The notes beneath the pieces are model-generated. The model searched no databases. It was given only the letters and a program-made list of their open reading frames with translations, and was not told where the DNA came from. Made by a program: the position numbers and the translations under genes. This document shows positions 18,884 through 26,743 of a stretch of 64,000 nt of DNA, piece by piece. Origin of the DNA: Desertimonas flava (GTDB lineage Bacteria > Actinomycetota > Acidimicrobiia > Acidimicrobiales > Ilumatobacteraceae); assembly GCF_003426815.1 (NCBI RefSeq), contig NZ_QKYK01000006.1, positions 186,001 through 250,000 on the forward strand, read 5' to 3'. Every line of letters starts with the position of its first letter. The stretch's first letter is position 1.

Positions 18884-19351
18884 GTGCAGATCGCCTATGG
18901 CGTCGTCGACGTGCGTGCCGCGGCGGCTCGTCGAGCAGCCGCCACCGGGGCCGGGCCGTTCGTCGTGGCCGACCACATCGGGGTCACCTCGTCGCGCGTC
19001 CACGGCCACCCCGCACCGTTCGACCACTCGTCGGCCTACGGCCAGTGGGGGCCGTTGATGGTCGAGCTCGTCGAGGAGCACACCCCGCCGATCGTGGCCC
19101 CGGGCAACGTGCACCACGTGGCGTTCATGGTCGAGTCGCTTCCGGCGGCGATGTCGTGGTGTGTCGATCAGGGGTGGCCCGAGGCGTTGTGGGCGGCGAC
19201 GGCGACCGGCCAGGAGTTCGCGTTCATGGACGCCCGTGCCGACCTCGGTCATCTCGTCGAGCTGTACGAGCCGTCCGATCGCCTGGTGGCCTTCTACGCC
19301 ACCGTCGCCGCCCTCGCCGACGCCTGGGACGGCTCCCACCCCGTCCGCTGA
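18884..19351 (+). CDS. VOC/glyoxalase-fold protein (1)
   Basis: A protein of about 155 residues with two beta-alpha-beta-beta-beta modules. QIAYGVVDVRAAA opens module 1 and NVHHVAFMVESLPAAM opens module 2, with a probable metal ligand pattern H..E..E (HHVAF, LVELYE). The start is uncertain: GTG 18884 gives the clean domain boundary, GTG 18833 adds 17 residues. It is probably a lyase, isomerase or dioxygenase of the vicinal-oxygen-chelate superfamily. Confidence 0.7.
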   Translation: MQIAYGVVDVRAAAARRAAATGAGPFVVADHIGVTSSRVHGHPAPFDHSSAYGQWGPLMVELVEEHTPPIVAPGNVHHVAFMVESLPAAMSWCVDQGWPEALWAATATGQEFAFMDARADLGHLVELYEPSDRLVAFYATVAALADAWDGSHPVR

Positions 19352-19362
19352 CCCGAATCCTC

Positions 19363-19910
19363 GATTCTCAGGCGTCATTGGTCGCGAAATCGGGCTCTCC
19401 TGTCGCGTTCGTGGGTTCTGAACGGTGCAAGTGCGTCCGGGGTGGGCCTCCGGAGCGCGCTGGGTTGGCACTTCGTCCTGGGCCGTCGCGCCTCTCTCGT
19501 CTTCTGCTGGCCGCAGGTCGGTCCGCTTCGCCGGTGACGGCTGCTGCTCCGACGGCGAGGTGATCGACGTCGGTGGCCGGGCGGAAGGTGGACACCGTCG
19601 AGAATCTGGGGCTCGATCGTGCCATTCGGTGATCGGGGGCGGGATCGTGACGAAAACCGTCACGATCCCGCCCCCGAAACATCCCCTACGAGCCGCGCCG
19701 GCGTCGAGACCCCGAGGTATGTGACGGAGAGTGCGGCAACCGCAACCGGCGACCCAAACCGCCCGTCGCACCGACAAGGTGCCGGCGACCGACGACGGCA
19801 CCCCAGCCTCACGAGCAGACCATCGTCCCGAAGCCAAGCGAACACACCCGTACCCGACCCACAGGCCCGACAGGAGCGCCCGAAAACGCGACGTATGACG
19901 CCTGAGAATC
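19363..19910. mobile_element. MITE-like 548-bp element with long terminal inverted repeats
   Basis: GATTCTCAGGCGTCAT (19363-19378) is matched exactly by its inverse at 19895-19910. The similarity continues inward for about 54 bases with scattered mismatches (GTCGCG, TCGGGC, CTCCTGTCG and TGGGT blocks recur). A perfect 20-base hairpin lies near the centre. No transposase frame is convincing inside it, and no clear target-site duplication was found. It fills the gap between two convergent genes, which otherwise holds nothing recognisable. Confidence 0.55.
19633..19677. terminator. Strong perfect hairpin, 20-bp arms, AAAAC loop
   Basis: TCGGGGGCGGGATCGTGACG (19633-19652) pairs fully with 19658-19677 across a 5-base loop. 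It sits inside the element with inverted ends and between convergent genes. It may end transcription or be part of the element's structure. There is no T tract. Confidence 0.55.
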
Positions 19911-19914
19911 ATCT

Positions 19915-21273
19915 TCAGAGGGTCGCGAGGTCGGAGTCGGGGATCCAGCTGCCGTGGAAGCCGTAAGGCACCCGGCGCGGGAGGTGGACGGTGGCGACGG
20001 GGTCGGCAGCAGGGTCGGTGGCATCGAGGATGACGAGGTCGGAGGCGCCGCGCACGTCGTCGTACACGATGCCCATCGCCCAGCCGGCGTCTTCGCCGCT
20101 GGTGTCGTCCTCGGGGACGAACACGAACTCGCCGGGGTGCGCCGAGGGTCCGAGATCGAACGTGTCCGACCGCCCGCTGTCGAGGTCGTACTTCACCACC
20201 ACGCCGGCTTCCTCGAGGACGCTGACCTCGTCGCCGCTGGCCCGTGACCGGCGCGGGGCGATCGCCCAGCCGTAGCGATGGCGCAAGCCGACGAGGCGCT
20301 CGTCGACGCGCGGGAACGCGTGCTGTACGTCGTCGAGCGGCTCCTCGCGCACCGAGCCGGTGTCGAGGTCGAACGTCCACCGGTGCAGCAACGACGGCGT
20401 GAAATCGTCCATCGAGCCACGCCACATCGTCTCGTGACGGCCGACGTCGCACGTGACCGTCGTCCCGTCGCTGTAGGCGTTGAAGGGGTGGAACACGTAG
20501 CAGGGGTCGACGTCGAACCAGCGGACGTCGACGTCGGTGCCGAACCGCGGGACGATGCCGATGCGGGCGCCGGCGTCGTCGTCCCAGCCGATCGGCGGCT
20601 CCCCGCGCATCGCCTTCTCGAGGTCGAACACCACGGGCAGGTCCATGAAGATCGCGTGGTCACGCGTGATCATGAAGTCGTGCATCATCACCGGTCGCGG
20701 GATGGTGATCGGGGAGGAATGGACGAGGGCCCCGGCGGCGTCGAGCACGTGGTACGTGAGATACGGCCCGAGCACGCCGTAGCCGAAGAAGTGCAGTTCG
20801 CCGGTCTCTGGGCAGAGCTTGGGGTGGGCGGTGAACGCCGTCGTGAGCGCTCCGCCGAAGTCGTCGCAGCCGACGGTGTCGAGCTCGGGTGACAGCTCGT
20901 ACGGAAGATGTCCCTCCTCCAGCGCCCAGATGCGCCCGGCGTGGGCGAGCACGTGGGTGTTCGCCGCGCTCGCCGTCGGGTCCATCATCGTCGCCGGGTC
21001 GGTGGCGTCGAGCGACTGCTCGAACTTCGTCGTGCGGACCCACCGGTTGCGGTACCACGACGCCCGGCCGCCCTCCAGGCGGATGCCGTGCACCATGCCG
21101 TCGCCGAAGAACCAATGGCCGACGTCGCCGACCGGGTTGGACCCGTTGCGGAGGTACCGGCCGGCGAGCGAGGGTGGGATCGAGCCGGTCACCTCCAGGT
21201 CGGTGACGGTGAGCTCGTCCTCCACCGGCGCGAAGTTGCCGGACAGGAACCACGGTGTGCGTGTCTCGGTCAT
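19915..21273 (-). CDS. Carotenoid oxygenase family protein
   Basis: A 452-residue iron(II) dioxygenase-like protein of the CCO/RPE65 family, which cleaves carbon-carbon double bonds in carotenoids, stilbenes or other alkenes. Four family histidines appear in the segments AHPKL, MMHDFMITRDH, YVFHPFNAY and YGFHGSWIPD. The N-terminal SLAGRYLRNGSNP and WFFGDGMVHGIRL blocks are characteristic. Its ATG overlaps the VOC stop (ATGA), and it is last in the operon from 25.0 kb. The cleaved substrate is probably the pathway compound, not a carotenoid, but this is inference. Confidence 0.88.
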   Translation of the reverse strand: MTETRTPWFLSGNFAPVEDELTVTDLEVTGSIPPSLAGRYLRNGSNPVGDVGHWFFGDGMVHGIRLEGGRASWYRNRWVRTTKFEQSLDATDPATMMDPTASAANTHVLAHAGRIWALEEGHLPYELSPELDTVGCDDFGGALTTAFTAHPKLCPETGELHFFGYGVLGPYLTYHVLDAAGALVHSSPITIPRPVMMHDFMITRDHAIFMDLPVVFDLEKAMRGEPPIGWDDDAGARIGIVPRFGTDVDVRWFDVDPCYVFHPFNAYSDGTTVTCDVGRHETMWRGSMDDFTPSLLHRWTFDLDTGSVREEPLDDVQHAFPRVDERLVGLRHRYGWAIAPRRSRASGDEVSVLEEAGVVVKYDLDSGRSDTFDLGPSAHPGEFVFVPEDDTSGEDAGWAMGIVYDDVRGASDLVILDATDPAADPVATVHLPRRVPYGFHGSWIPDSDLATL

Positions 21274-21845
21274 GACGTCCCCCTGTGTCGTGTCGACGTG
21301 TTGTTCCCACCGCCGTCGCGGCGCCGGAGCACCGGCGGATCGACGCCAGGACGGTATCTCTCGTGGGCCCGGCGCCAGGTCGCGAACGTCCCGAGGATGT
21401 GTGGCGGATCACCGTGGATCTCGGTGAACCCACCCGTCACCTCGCGGGTGTCGAAGTAGGCGGCGTCGACGTCGTCGGCGTGCAGCCGGCAGGCCGGCTC
21501 GAATCCGAGGGCGACGAGGCGGTCGTACTCGGCCTCGAAGTCGTGGACGAGCATGGCGACGTGGTGGTAGCCCTCCTCGCCGGCGGCGTACATGTCCCGA
21601 TAGATCGACGGGGTGTCGTCGTGCTGGACGATGAACTGGATCATCGTGTCGCCGAGGTAGCCGAAGGCGTACGAGACGTCGGCCTCGTGCGACGTGCCGC
21701 GGTAGTCGAACGTGTCGGTGCGATGGTGTTCGGTCACGGCGAACGGTCCGGCGCCGAACAGGGTCGTCCAGCGGGCGATGGCGACGTCGAGATCGTTGAC
21801 CAGGTAGGCGACCTGGAACCAGCCGGCGGTACGGAGGTCGCTCAT
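21270..21845 (-). CDS. VOC/glyoxalase-fold protein (2)
   Basis: A 191-residue protein. Module 1 starts WFQVAYLVNDLDVAIARW, and module 2 contains EGYHHVAMLVHDFEAEYDRL. Both give the HH/E pattern of metal-binding VOC enzymes, and FTEIHGD near residue 160 is the probable second Glu ligand. It overlaps the LLM gene upstream and the carotenoid oxygenase downstream by 4 bases each, so the three are translated together. The Arg-rich C-terminal tail after residue 170 is atypical. Confidence 0.75.
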   Translation of the reverse strand: MSDLRTAGWFQVAYLVNDLDVAIARWTTLFGAGPFAVTEHHRTDTFDYRGTSHEADVSYAFGYLGDTMIQFIVQHDDTPSIYRDMYAAGEEGYHHVAMLVHDFEAEYDRLVALGFEPACRLHADDVDAAYFDTREVTGGFTEIHGDPPHILGTFATWRRAHERYRPGVDPPVLRRRDGGGNNTSTRHRGTS

Positions 21846-22699
21846 GCGGCGAACCTTTCTGCGAGTGGGGCCCAGTCGTCGAGGACCGGCAGCACGACAT
21901 CGGCGTCCGCGTACGGCAAGGTGAGCACGGCTCGGTTGACGCCTTCGGCAGCGAGCTGTTCGAGGCCGGCCACGTCGGTCGTCGCGCCGAACACGCTGAT
22001 CGTGATCGACGCCGGATCGCGCCCGGCCGCCTCGGCGGCCGCCCACAGCGGGGCGGCGCGCTCGATGATCGACGGCCGGGCCGAGATCGGCATCCAGCCG
22101 TCGCCGTACTCGGCGATCGCGCCGAACAGCTTGGGCCCCCAGGAGCCGCCGAGATGGATCGGGGGGTGGGGCCGCTGCACGGGCTTGGGGAGCGCCCACG
22201 CCGGCTCGATGTGCACGTGCTCGCCGGAGAACGAGGCCTCGTCCTGCGTCCAGAGCGCCTGCATCGCCAGCACCTTCTCCCGCACCATCTCGCGGCGTCG
22301 GGGCCACGGGTAGCCGTGGTTCTCCTGCTCCTCGCGATTCCAGCCGAAACCGATGCCGAACTCGACCCGCCCACCGGTGAGGTGGTCGAGCGACGCCACC
22401 TGCTTGGCGGTCCAGATCGGATCCCGCTGACCGAGCAGCGTGACGCTCGTACCGAGGCGGAGCGTGGTCGTCACCGCTCCCGCCATCGCCAGGGCGTTGA
22501 ACTGGTCGTGCATCCGCCAGTAGTCGTCGGGCAGCGGCGCCCCGTCGAGCGACCCCGGCCACGGCGAGCGCCGGCTGGCCGGGATGTGGCTGTGCTCGGG
22601 ATACCACAGGGACTCGAAACCGCGGGCCTCGACCTCGCGCGCGAGGCGGGCCGGGTGGATCGTCCGGTCGAGGCACAAGGAGGTGATCCCGATGCGCAC
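21842..22699 (-). CDS. LLM-class (luciferase-like) F420-dependent oxidoreductase (1)
   Basis: A 285-residue TIM-barrel protein. Family segments include GFESLWYPEHSHIP, LRLGTSVTLLGQRDPIWTAKQVASLDHLTGGRVEFGIGFGWNREE and GGSWGPKLFGAIAEYGDGWMP, the set seen in F420-dependent oxidoreductases of actinobacteria. GTG 22699 begins VRIGITSLCLDRTIHP; the open frame extends upstream but into the next gene. It would transfer hydride between F420 and the pathway substrate. Confidence 0.8.
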   Translation of the reverse strand: MRIGITSLCLDRTIHPARLAREVEARGFESLWYPEHSHIPASRRSPWPGSLDGAPLPDDYWRMHDQFNALAMAGAVTTTLRLGTSVTLLGQRDPIWTAKQVASLDHLTGGRVEFGIGFGWNREEQENHGYPWPRRREMVREKVLAMQALWTQDEASFSGEHVHIEPAWALPKPVQRPHPPIHLGGSWGPKLFGAIAEYGDGWMPISARPSIIERAAPLWAAAEAAGRDPASITISVFGATTDVAGLEQLAAEGVNRAVLTLPYADADVVLPVLDDWAPLAERFAA

Positions 22700-22739
22700 G
22701 GTGCTCCCGTCCAGCGCGTCCGGTCCCGCGAAGCGCCGC

Positions 22740-23210
22740 TCAGCCCAGCTCGCCGCCGGCGAACCAGCGGCTGAACATCGGCTCCACCGCGCTCCACACC
22801 AACTCGACGAGCAGCCCGCTGGGCGGCTGCACGTAGGTGAAGACGCCGTAGCCGTCCTCCGGTGCCTGTTGGGCCAGCTGCAGCGTCCACCCGGCCGCGA
22901 GAAGATGCTCGGTCTCGCCGCGGACGTCGTCGCTCCACAGCCCGACGTGGTGGATCCCGGGATGCTCGCGCCCGTCCCAGATCGACCCGGGCGGCCCTTC
23001 GAGCAGTTCGATGTGCTGGGCCTCTCCGGCCGAGTACGTGAAGCGCAGCGGGAGTGTGGTGGTCCCTGTGCCGGGCAGCCACACCGTCTGCTCACGTTCC
23101 TGGGGCGTGCACCACTCGACGCCGAGCGCCGGGCCGAGCTCGGCCATCGCCGCGTCGAGATCGGGGACGCGGACCCCCTGGTGGTAGCAACGGCCGTAGT
23201 CGATCCCCAT
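22740..23210 (-). CDS. VOC/glyoxalase-fold protein (3)
   Basis: A 156-residue protein starting MGIDYGRCYHQGVRVPDLDAAMAEL, with a second module EHPGIHHVGLWSDDVRGETEHLLAAGW and the ligand-like LLVELV at the end. AGGGGG precedes ATG 23210 by 4 bases. It is one of three VOC proteins in this region and lies between the thiolase and the LLM gene in the same operon. Confidence 0.75.
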   Translation of the reverse strand: MGIDYGRCYHQGVRVPDLDAAMAELGPALGVEWCTPQEREQTVWLPGTGTTTLPLRFTYSAGEAQHIELLEGPPGSIWDGREHPGIHHVGLWSDDVRGETEHLLAAGWTLQLAQQAPEDGYGVFTYVQPPSGLLVELVWSAVEPMFSRWFAGGELG

Positions 23211-23280
23211 CGGACCCCCTCGTAGCAATGGCGTATCGGTGGCGAAGATGCCGGAGACGCGCGCGCCGGCCGGCGCGACG

Positions 23281-24429
23281 TCAGCGGCTGAGAATGGTGA
23301 CGCCTGAGATGCCCGGAGCGCCGTAGACGTGCGTGTAGGCGACCCGCGGATTACCCGGCACCTGACGGTCGCCGGCGTCCCCACGCAGCTGGAGGACGTT
23401 CTCGTAGACCTGCCGCAGGCCGGACGCGCCGATCGGCTCGCCGTTGGCGAGGCAGCCACCGTCGGTGTTGACCGGGAAGCGGCCGCCGATCTCGGTGTCG
23501 CCGGCCTGGATCATCGCCTCCTGCTCGCCGTGTTCGCAGAAGCCGTTCTCGGCCATGTGCATCACCTCGGCCCCCGCCTCGGTGTCCTGCAGCTGGGCGA
23601 GGTCGATGTCCTCGGGCCCGATGCCGGCCATCTCGAACGCCGCCGTCGACGCGTCGACGGTGGGTCCGGCGTTGTGCTCGAGGGCGATCGACGGGGCGAG
23701 CACCTCGAAGCTGCCGAAGCGCCGCGAGCGGACCACGGCCGACTTCAGGAAGATCGGGCGGTCGGTGTACCTGTGGGCCTGGTCGGCGCGGGCGAGGACG
23801 ACCGCCACGCCGCCCTCGCCCGGCGAGCAGAACATGTACTGGGTGAGCGGGTACGACAGCATCGCCGAGTCGAGGATCTCCTCCTCGGACAGCGGCTTGC
23901 GGCGCCACGCCATCGGGTTCAGCGATCCGTTGCGGAACGCCTTGGCCGACACCTTGGCCAGCGTCGACTGGCTGATGCCGTACTCGTGCATGTAGCGGTT
24001 GATCTTCATGCCGAAGAACTGCGTGGTGAGCGCCAGTCCGGACGCCCCGTACCAGTCACCCAGGCCCGAGCCCCGCGTGTTGACCCGGAACGCGCCCCGC
24101 TCGTGCTTGTCGAAGCCGATGGCGATGCCGACGTCGAACACGCCCGACTTGATCGTGTTGTAGGCACCGAACAGCGCCGAGCCGCCGGTGGCGCAGCCGT
24201 TGGCGACGTTGATGAACATCAGCCCGGTGAGGCCGAGGTGCGACACCATCGTGTCGGCGTTGCCGGCCGCGGCCGATCCACCGTACGCGAACTGCATGTC
24301 CTCCCAGCCGACCCCGGCGTCGGCGAGGGCCCGGCGCACGGCGATCGTCCCCTGCTCCATGCCGGTCACGCCATCGTGACGCCCGAACTCGTGCATCCCG
24401 ATCCCCACGATCGCAACGTCATCACTCAT
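23281..24429 (-). CDS. Lipid-transfer-type thiolase (SCP-x/Ltp-like)
   Basis: A 382-residue thiolase-superfamily protein. The nucleophile cysteine is probably C79 in NVANGCATGGSA. The C-terminal half has NGEPIGASGLRQVYE, where classical thiolases have GHPxGASG, and GAPGISGV in place of the second catalytic Cys loop. Such Ltp thiolases pair with a DUF35 protein, which is encoded just upstream, and cleave acyl-CoA side chains (thiolysis or retro-aldol). The ATG overlaps an upstream mini-ORF by 8 bases. Confidence 0.85.
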   Translation of the reverse strand: MSDDVAIVGIGMHEFGRHDGVTGMEQGTIAVRRALADAGVGWEDMQFAYGGSAAAGNADTMVSHLGLTGLMFINVANGCATGGSALFGAYNTIKSGVFDVGIAIGFDKHERGAFRVNTRGSGLGDWYGASGLALTTQFFGMKINRYMHEYGISQSTLAKVSAKAFRNGSLNPMAWRRKPLSEEEILDSAMLSYPLTQYMFCSPGEGGVAVVLARADQAHRYTDRPIFLKSAVVRSRRFGSFEVLAPSIALEHNAGPTVDASTAAFEMAGIGPEDIDLAQLQDTEAGAEVMHMAENGFCEHGEQEAMIQAGDTEIGGRFPVNTDGGCLANGEPIGASGLRQVYENVLQLRGDAGDRQVPGNPRVAYTHVYGAPGISGVTILSR

Positions 24430-24538
24430 TGCGTTCCCTACAGGCGAGTCGCCGAGGCTCAGTGGCCACGCAGGCCGCGCGCACGGCCGCTCGAACTTCG
24501 GGACGCTCGCTTCGCTCGCTGAACTCCGGACAGTTCAT
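24422..24538 (-). CDS. Repeat-derived mini-ORF coupling DUF35 gene to thiolase
   Basis: A 38-residue frame starting at ATG 24538, inside the stop of the DUF35 gene (ATGA), and ending 8 bases inside the thiolase start (ATGAGTGA). Its DNA consists largely of the GAGCGAAGCGAGC repeat and a split copy of the GCGGCCTGCGTGGCC repeat. The peptide (FSERSERPEVRAAVRAACVATEPRRLACRERNE region) is Arg-rich and resembles no known family. Its likely effect is to keep ribosomes moving from one real gene to the next across an inserted repeat. Whether the peptide itself does anything is unknown. Confidence 0.55.
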   Translation of the reverse strand: MNCPEFSERSERPEVRAAVRAACVATEPRRLACRERNE

Positions 24539-24990
24539 GACGTGACCTCCTCGGGGGTGGGTGGCGCGACCGGCGCGAAGGCGAACGTCACGATCTCGTT
24601 GCCCTCCTCGTCGGTGCCGATCGGGTCGAGCACGAGCTCCATCTCCATCCCGACGCTCAGCTGGCTGGGGTCGGCAACGGTGAGCCGGGACTCCACCTTC
24701 ACCTGTCCAGGCAGCTCGACGTAGCCCACGCCGAACGGGCGGAACGTCGCCGGGTCGTCGTTGCCGATGAACGGCGGCGACTTGGGCGGGAAGCCCTGGA
24801 TCGTCCACGTCCACAACGTGCCGCGCGGCGACAGTTCGACGGTCTCGGTGTCGGACCCGGTGCACTTCGGGCAGCCGCCCTGCGCCGGGAACATGTGGTT
24901 GCCGCAGGTAGTGCACCGGCTGCCGAGGAGCCGGGGCTCGTCGCTCGGCCACGTGAAGATGCCCTCGGCCACGGGCACTCGGGTTGCCAT
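24535..24990 (-). CDS. DUF35 OB-fold acyl-CoA-associated protein
   Basis: A 151-residue protein with a zinc ribbon (C26, C29, C40, C43) followed by an OB fold. This is the ChsH2-like DUF35 partner that binds and activates Ltp-type thiolases or aldolases. The thiolase follows in the same operon, separated only by a coupled mini-ORF. ATG 24990 lies 6 bases after a TAGTTT box, so the transcript is probably leaderless and starts at the ATG. Confidence 0.85.
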   Translation of the reverse strand: MATRVPVAEGIFTWPSDEPRLLGSRCTTCGNHMFPAQGGCPKCTGSDTETVELSPRGTLWTWTIQGFPPKSPPFIGNDDPATFRPFGVGYVELPGQVKVESRLTVADPSQLSVGMEMELVLDPIGTDEEGNEIVTFAFAPVAPPTPEEVTS

Positions 24991-24997
24991 GCCGAGA

Positions 24998-25017
24998 AAC
25001 TAACTGATCGGTCAATT
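24998..25017. promoter_or_regulatory. Shared operator over the DUF35-thiolase promoter
   Basis: AACTAACTGATCGGTCAATT is taken as the reference copy of the operator. Read on the minus strand, its end forms the TAGTTT -10 box 6 bases before the DUF35 start. The stop codon of the isomerase gene (TGA at 25014-25012) lies inside it, so gene end and operator are interlocked. Confidence 0.65.
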
Positions 25018-25866
25018 CGGCGGCAAGGCGGACGCGTGCAGCGCGGCACGCATACCGTCGGCGATGCGCCGCACGTGGGGCGCGGGATCGGCCCACCCTG
25101 CCGCGCTGCACACCTCGAGCGACCACGACACCGTCGAGCCGGCCTCCCGCAGCGCGCCGACGAAGCCGGCGACGTCGAACTCGCCGTCGCCCGGAGCCAG
25201 CCGGTTCCGGAGGCAGTCGGTGTAGTAATCGGGATCGACCGGTCGCCGCGGACCATCGCTCATCTGCACGCCCATGATGAGCTCGGCGGGCAGGTCGCGG
25301 ATCGCCCCGAGATCGTTGGCCCCGCGCTCGTGGTGCCAGATGTCCACGCACACACCGCCGTTGGGCCGATCGGCCGCTTCGACGATCGCCCGGGCGTCGC
25401 CGACGGTGACCACGTCGGTGAACGGGAGGAACTCCAGGCCGACGACCAACCCGTGATCGGCCGCACGGTCGCACAGGGCGCCGAACGCCCGCCCGGCGTC
25501 GGCGACGGAACGACCCGACGGCCCGATGCACTGGAGGTAGCGGCTACCGAACTCGTCGGCCATCCGCCACGCGATGGCCTCGACCTCCGCCGCGGCGCCC
25601 CCTCCGGCCCCGTCGGCGCCGAGGCCCGGGACCACCTCGATCTCGGCGAGGACGAGTTCGTGCTCGTCGAGCAACTCCCGGAGACGCCCCGGTGCATCGC
25701 CGGACTCCTCCAGGGCTCGATAGTGCCCGGTGTAGAGGCCGATGCCGGCGAAGCCGTTGGCGGCGGCGAGGCGGATGCGCTCGTCGATCGGGTGTTGGCG
25801 GCCGAGGCTGAAGTGGCTCAGCACGAGATCGTCGGGGCCCAACTGATAAGCACTGCGCCGGACCAT
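25012..25866 (-). CDS. Sugar phosphate isomerase/epimerase family (AP-endonuclease-2-like TIM barrel)
   Basis: A 284-residue TIM-barrel protein with metal-ligand-like acidic and His residues in LAEIEVVPG, VGLEFLPF, CVDIWHHERG, GVQMSDGP and WSLEVCSA. This spacing is typical of xylose-isomerase-like barrels. The substrate is unknown; in catabolic clusters such proteins act as isomerases or epimerases of hydroxy-acids and polyols. It ends inside the operator of the next operon and diverges from an SDR gene with a 26-base gap. Confidence 0.75.
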   Translation of the reverse strand: MVRRSAYQLGPDDLVLSHFSLGRQHPIDERIRLAAANGFAGIGLYTGHYRALEESGDAPGRLRELLDEHELVLAEIEVVPGLGADGAGGGAAAEVEAIAWRMADEFGSRYLQCIGPSGRSVADAGRAFGALCDRAADHGLVVGLEFLPFTDVVTVGDARAIVEAADRPNGGVCVDIWHHERGANDLGAIRDLPAELIMGVQMSDGPRRPVDPDYYTDCLRNRLAPGDGEFDVAGFVGALREAGSTVSWSLEVCSAAGWADPAPHVRRIADGMRAALHASALPPN

Positions 25867-25892
25867 TCCGGGAGTTTCACACAGGGGGCAAG

Positions 25893-26720
25893 ATGGCGGG
25901 GCGGTTGGACGGCAAGGTCGCGGTCGTGACGGGCGGGGCCAGCGGGATCGGCGAGGGAACCGTGCGCCGGTTCGTCGAGGAAGGCGCGTCGGTGGTCGTC
26001 GGCGACATCCAGGACGGGCCGGGTGAGGCGCTCGTCGCCGGGCTCGGAGCGGCGACGCGCTTCGTGCACACCGATGTGACGTCGGAAGACGACATCGCCG
26101 CCCTCGTCGACACGGCCGCGTCCGAGTTCGGACGGCTCGACGTGATGTTCAACAACGCCGGGATCCTCGGCGTGATCGGCCCGATCGCCGAGACCCCGAC
26201 CGACGGATGGGACCACACCGTCGCCGTGCTGATGCGGAGCGTGTTCCTCGGCATCAAGCACGCCGCCAGGGTGATGGAGCCCCAGGGCTCGGGCGCGATC
26301 ATCTCCACGTCGAGCACGGCGGGCATCCTCGGCGGTCTCGGGCCGCACTGCTACACGGCGTGCAAGCACGCCGTGATCGGTCTCACCAAGTCCGCCGCCT
26401 CCGAGCTGGCGGCCAGCGGCATCCGCGTCAACGCCATCTCGCCGGGCAGCACGGTGACGGCGATGACATCGCAGGTGATCACCGGCGACCACACCGCCAC
26501 CGAGCGAACCACCGAGGCGATCGCCGCCGGGTCGGCCCTGGGCAAGGCGGGGCTGCCGATCGACATCGCCAACGCCGCGCTGTTCCTCGCCAGCGACGAG
26601 TCCGGCTACGTCACGGGCCACACGCTCGTGGTCGACGCCGGCCAGACCACGATGGCCGGAATCGCCCGCTTCCACAAGCAGGCGTCCGGGGTGGTCTACG
26701 AGGCCGGCCGCCGGAGCTGA
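25893..26720 (+). CDS. Short-chain dehydrogenase/reductase (2)
   Basis: A 275-residue classical SDR: TGGASGIG cofactor motif, VGDIQDG with an Asp favouring NAD, NNAG, catalytic S-S...CYTACK (Tyr-x3-Lys). AGGGGG precedes ATG 25893. The C-terminus has an extra FHKQASGVVYEAGRRS tail. It stands alone between the divergent isomerase and the convergent acyl-CoA synthetase. Confidence 0.85.
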   Translation: MAGRLDGKVAVVTGGASGIGEGTVRRFVEEGASVVVGDIQDGPGEALVAGLGAATRFVHTDVTSEDDIAALVDTAASEFGRLDVMFNNAGILGVIGPIAETPTDGWDHTVAVLMRSVFLGIKHAARVMEPQGSGAIISTSSTAGILGGLGPHCYTACKHAVIGLTKSAASELAASGIRVNAISPGSTVTAMTSQVITGDHTATERTTEAIAAGSALGKAGLPIDIANAALFLASDESGYVTGHTLVVDAGQTTMAGIARFHKQASGVVYEAGRRS

Positions 26721-26743
26721 GCCGACGGAGAGTCGTCCGTCCG

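Noticed and set aside
19368-19724. Small frames inside the inverted-repeat element as possible transposase or cargo genes
   Set aside because: None has a ribosome site, a recognisable domain or sensible composition. They are recorded as non-coding content of the element.
24422-25531. Long minus-strand frame through the DUF35 gene
   Set aside because: Only its last 38 codons are supported as a coupled mini-ORF. The upstream part overlaps two better genes and has shadow composition.
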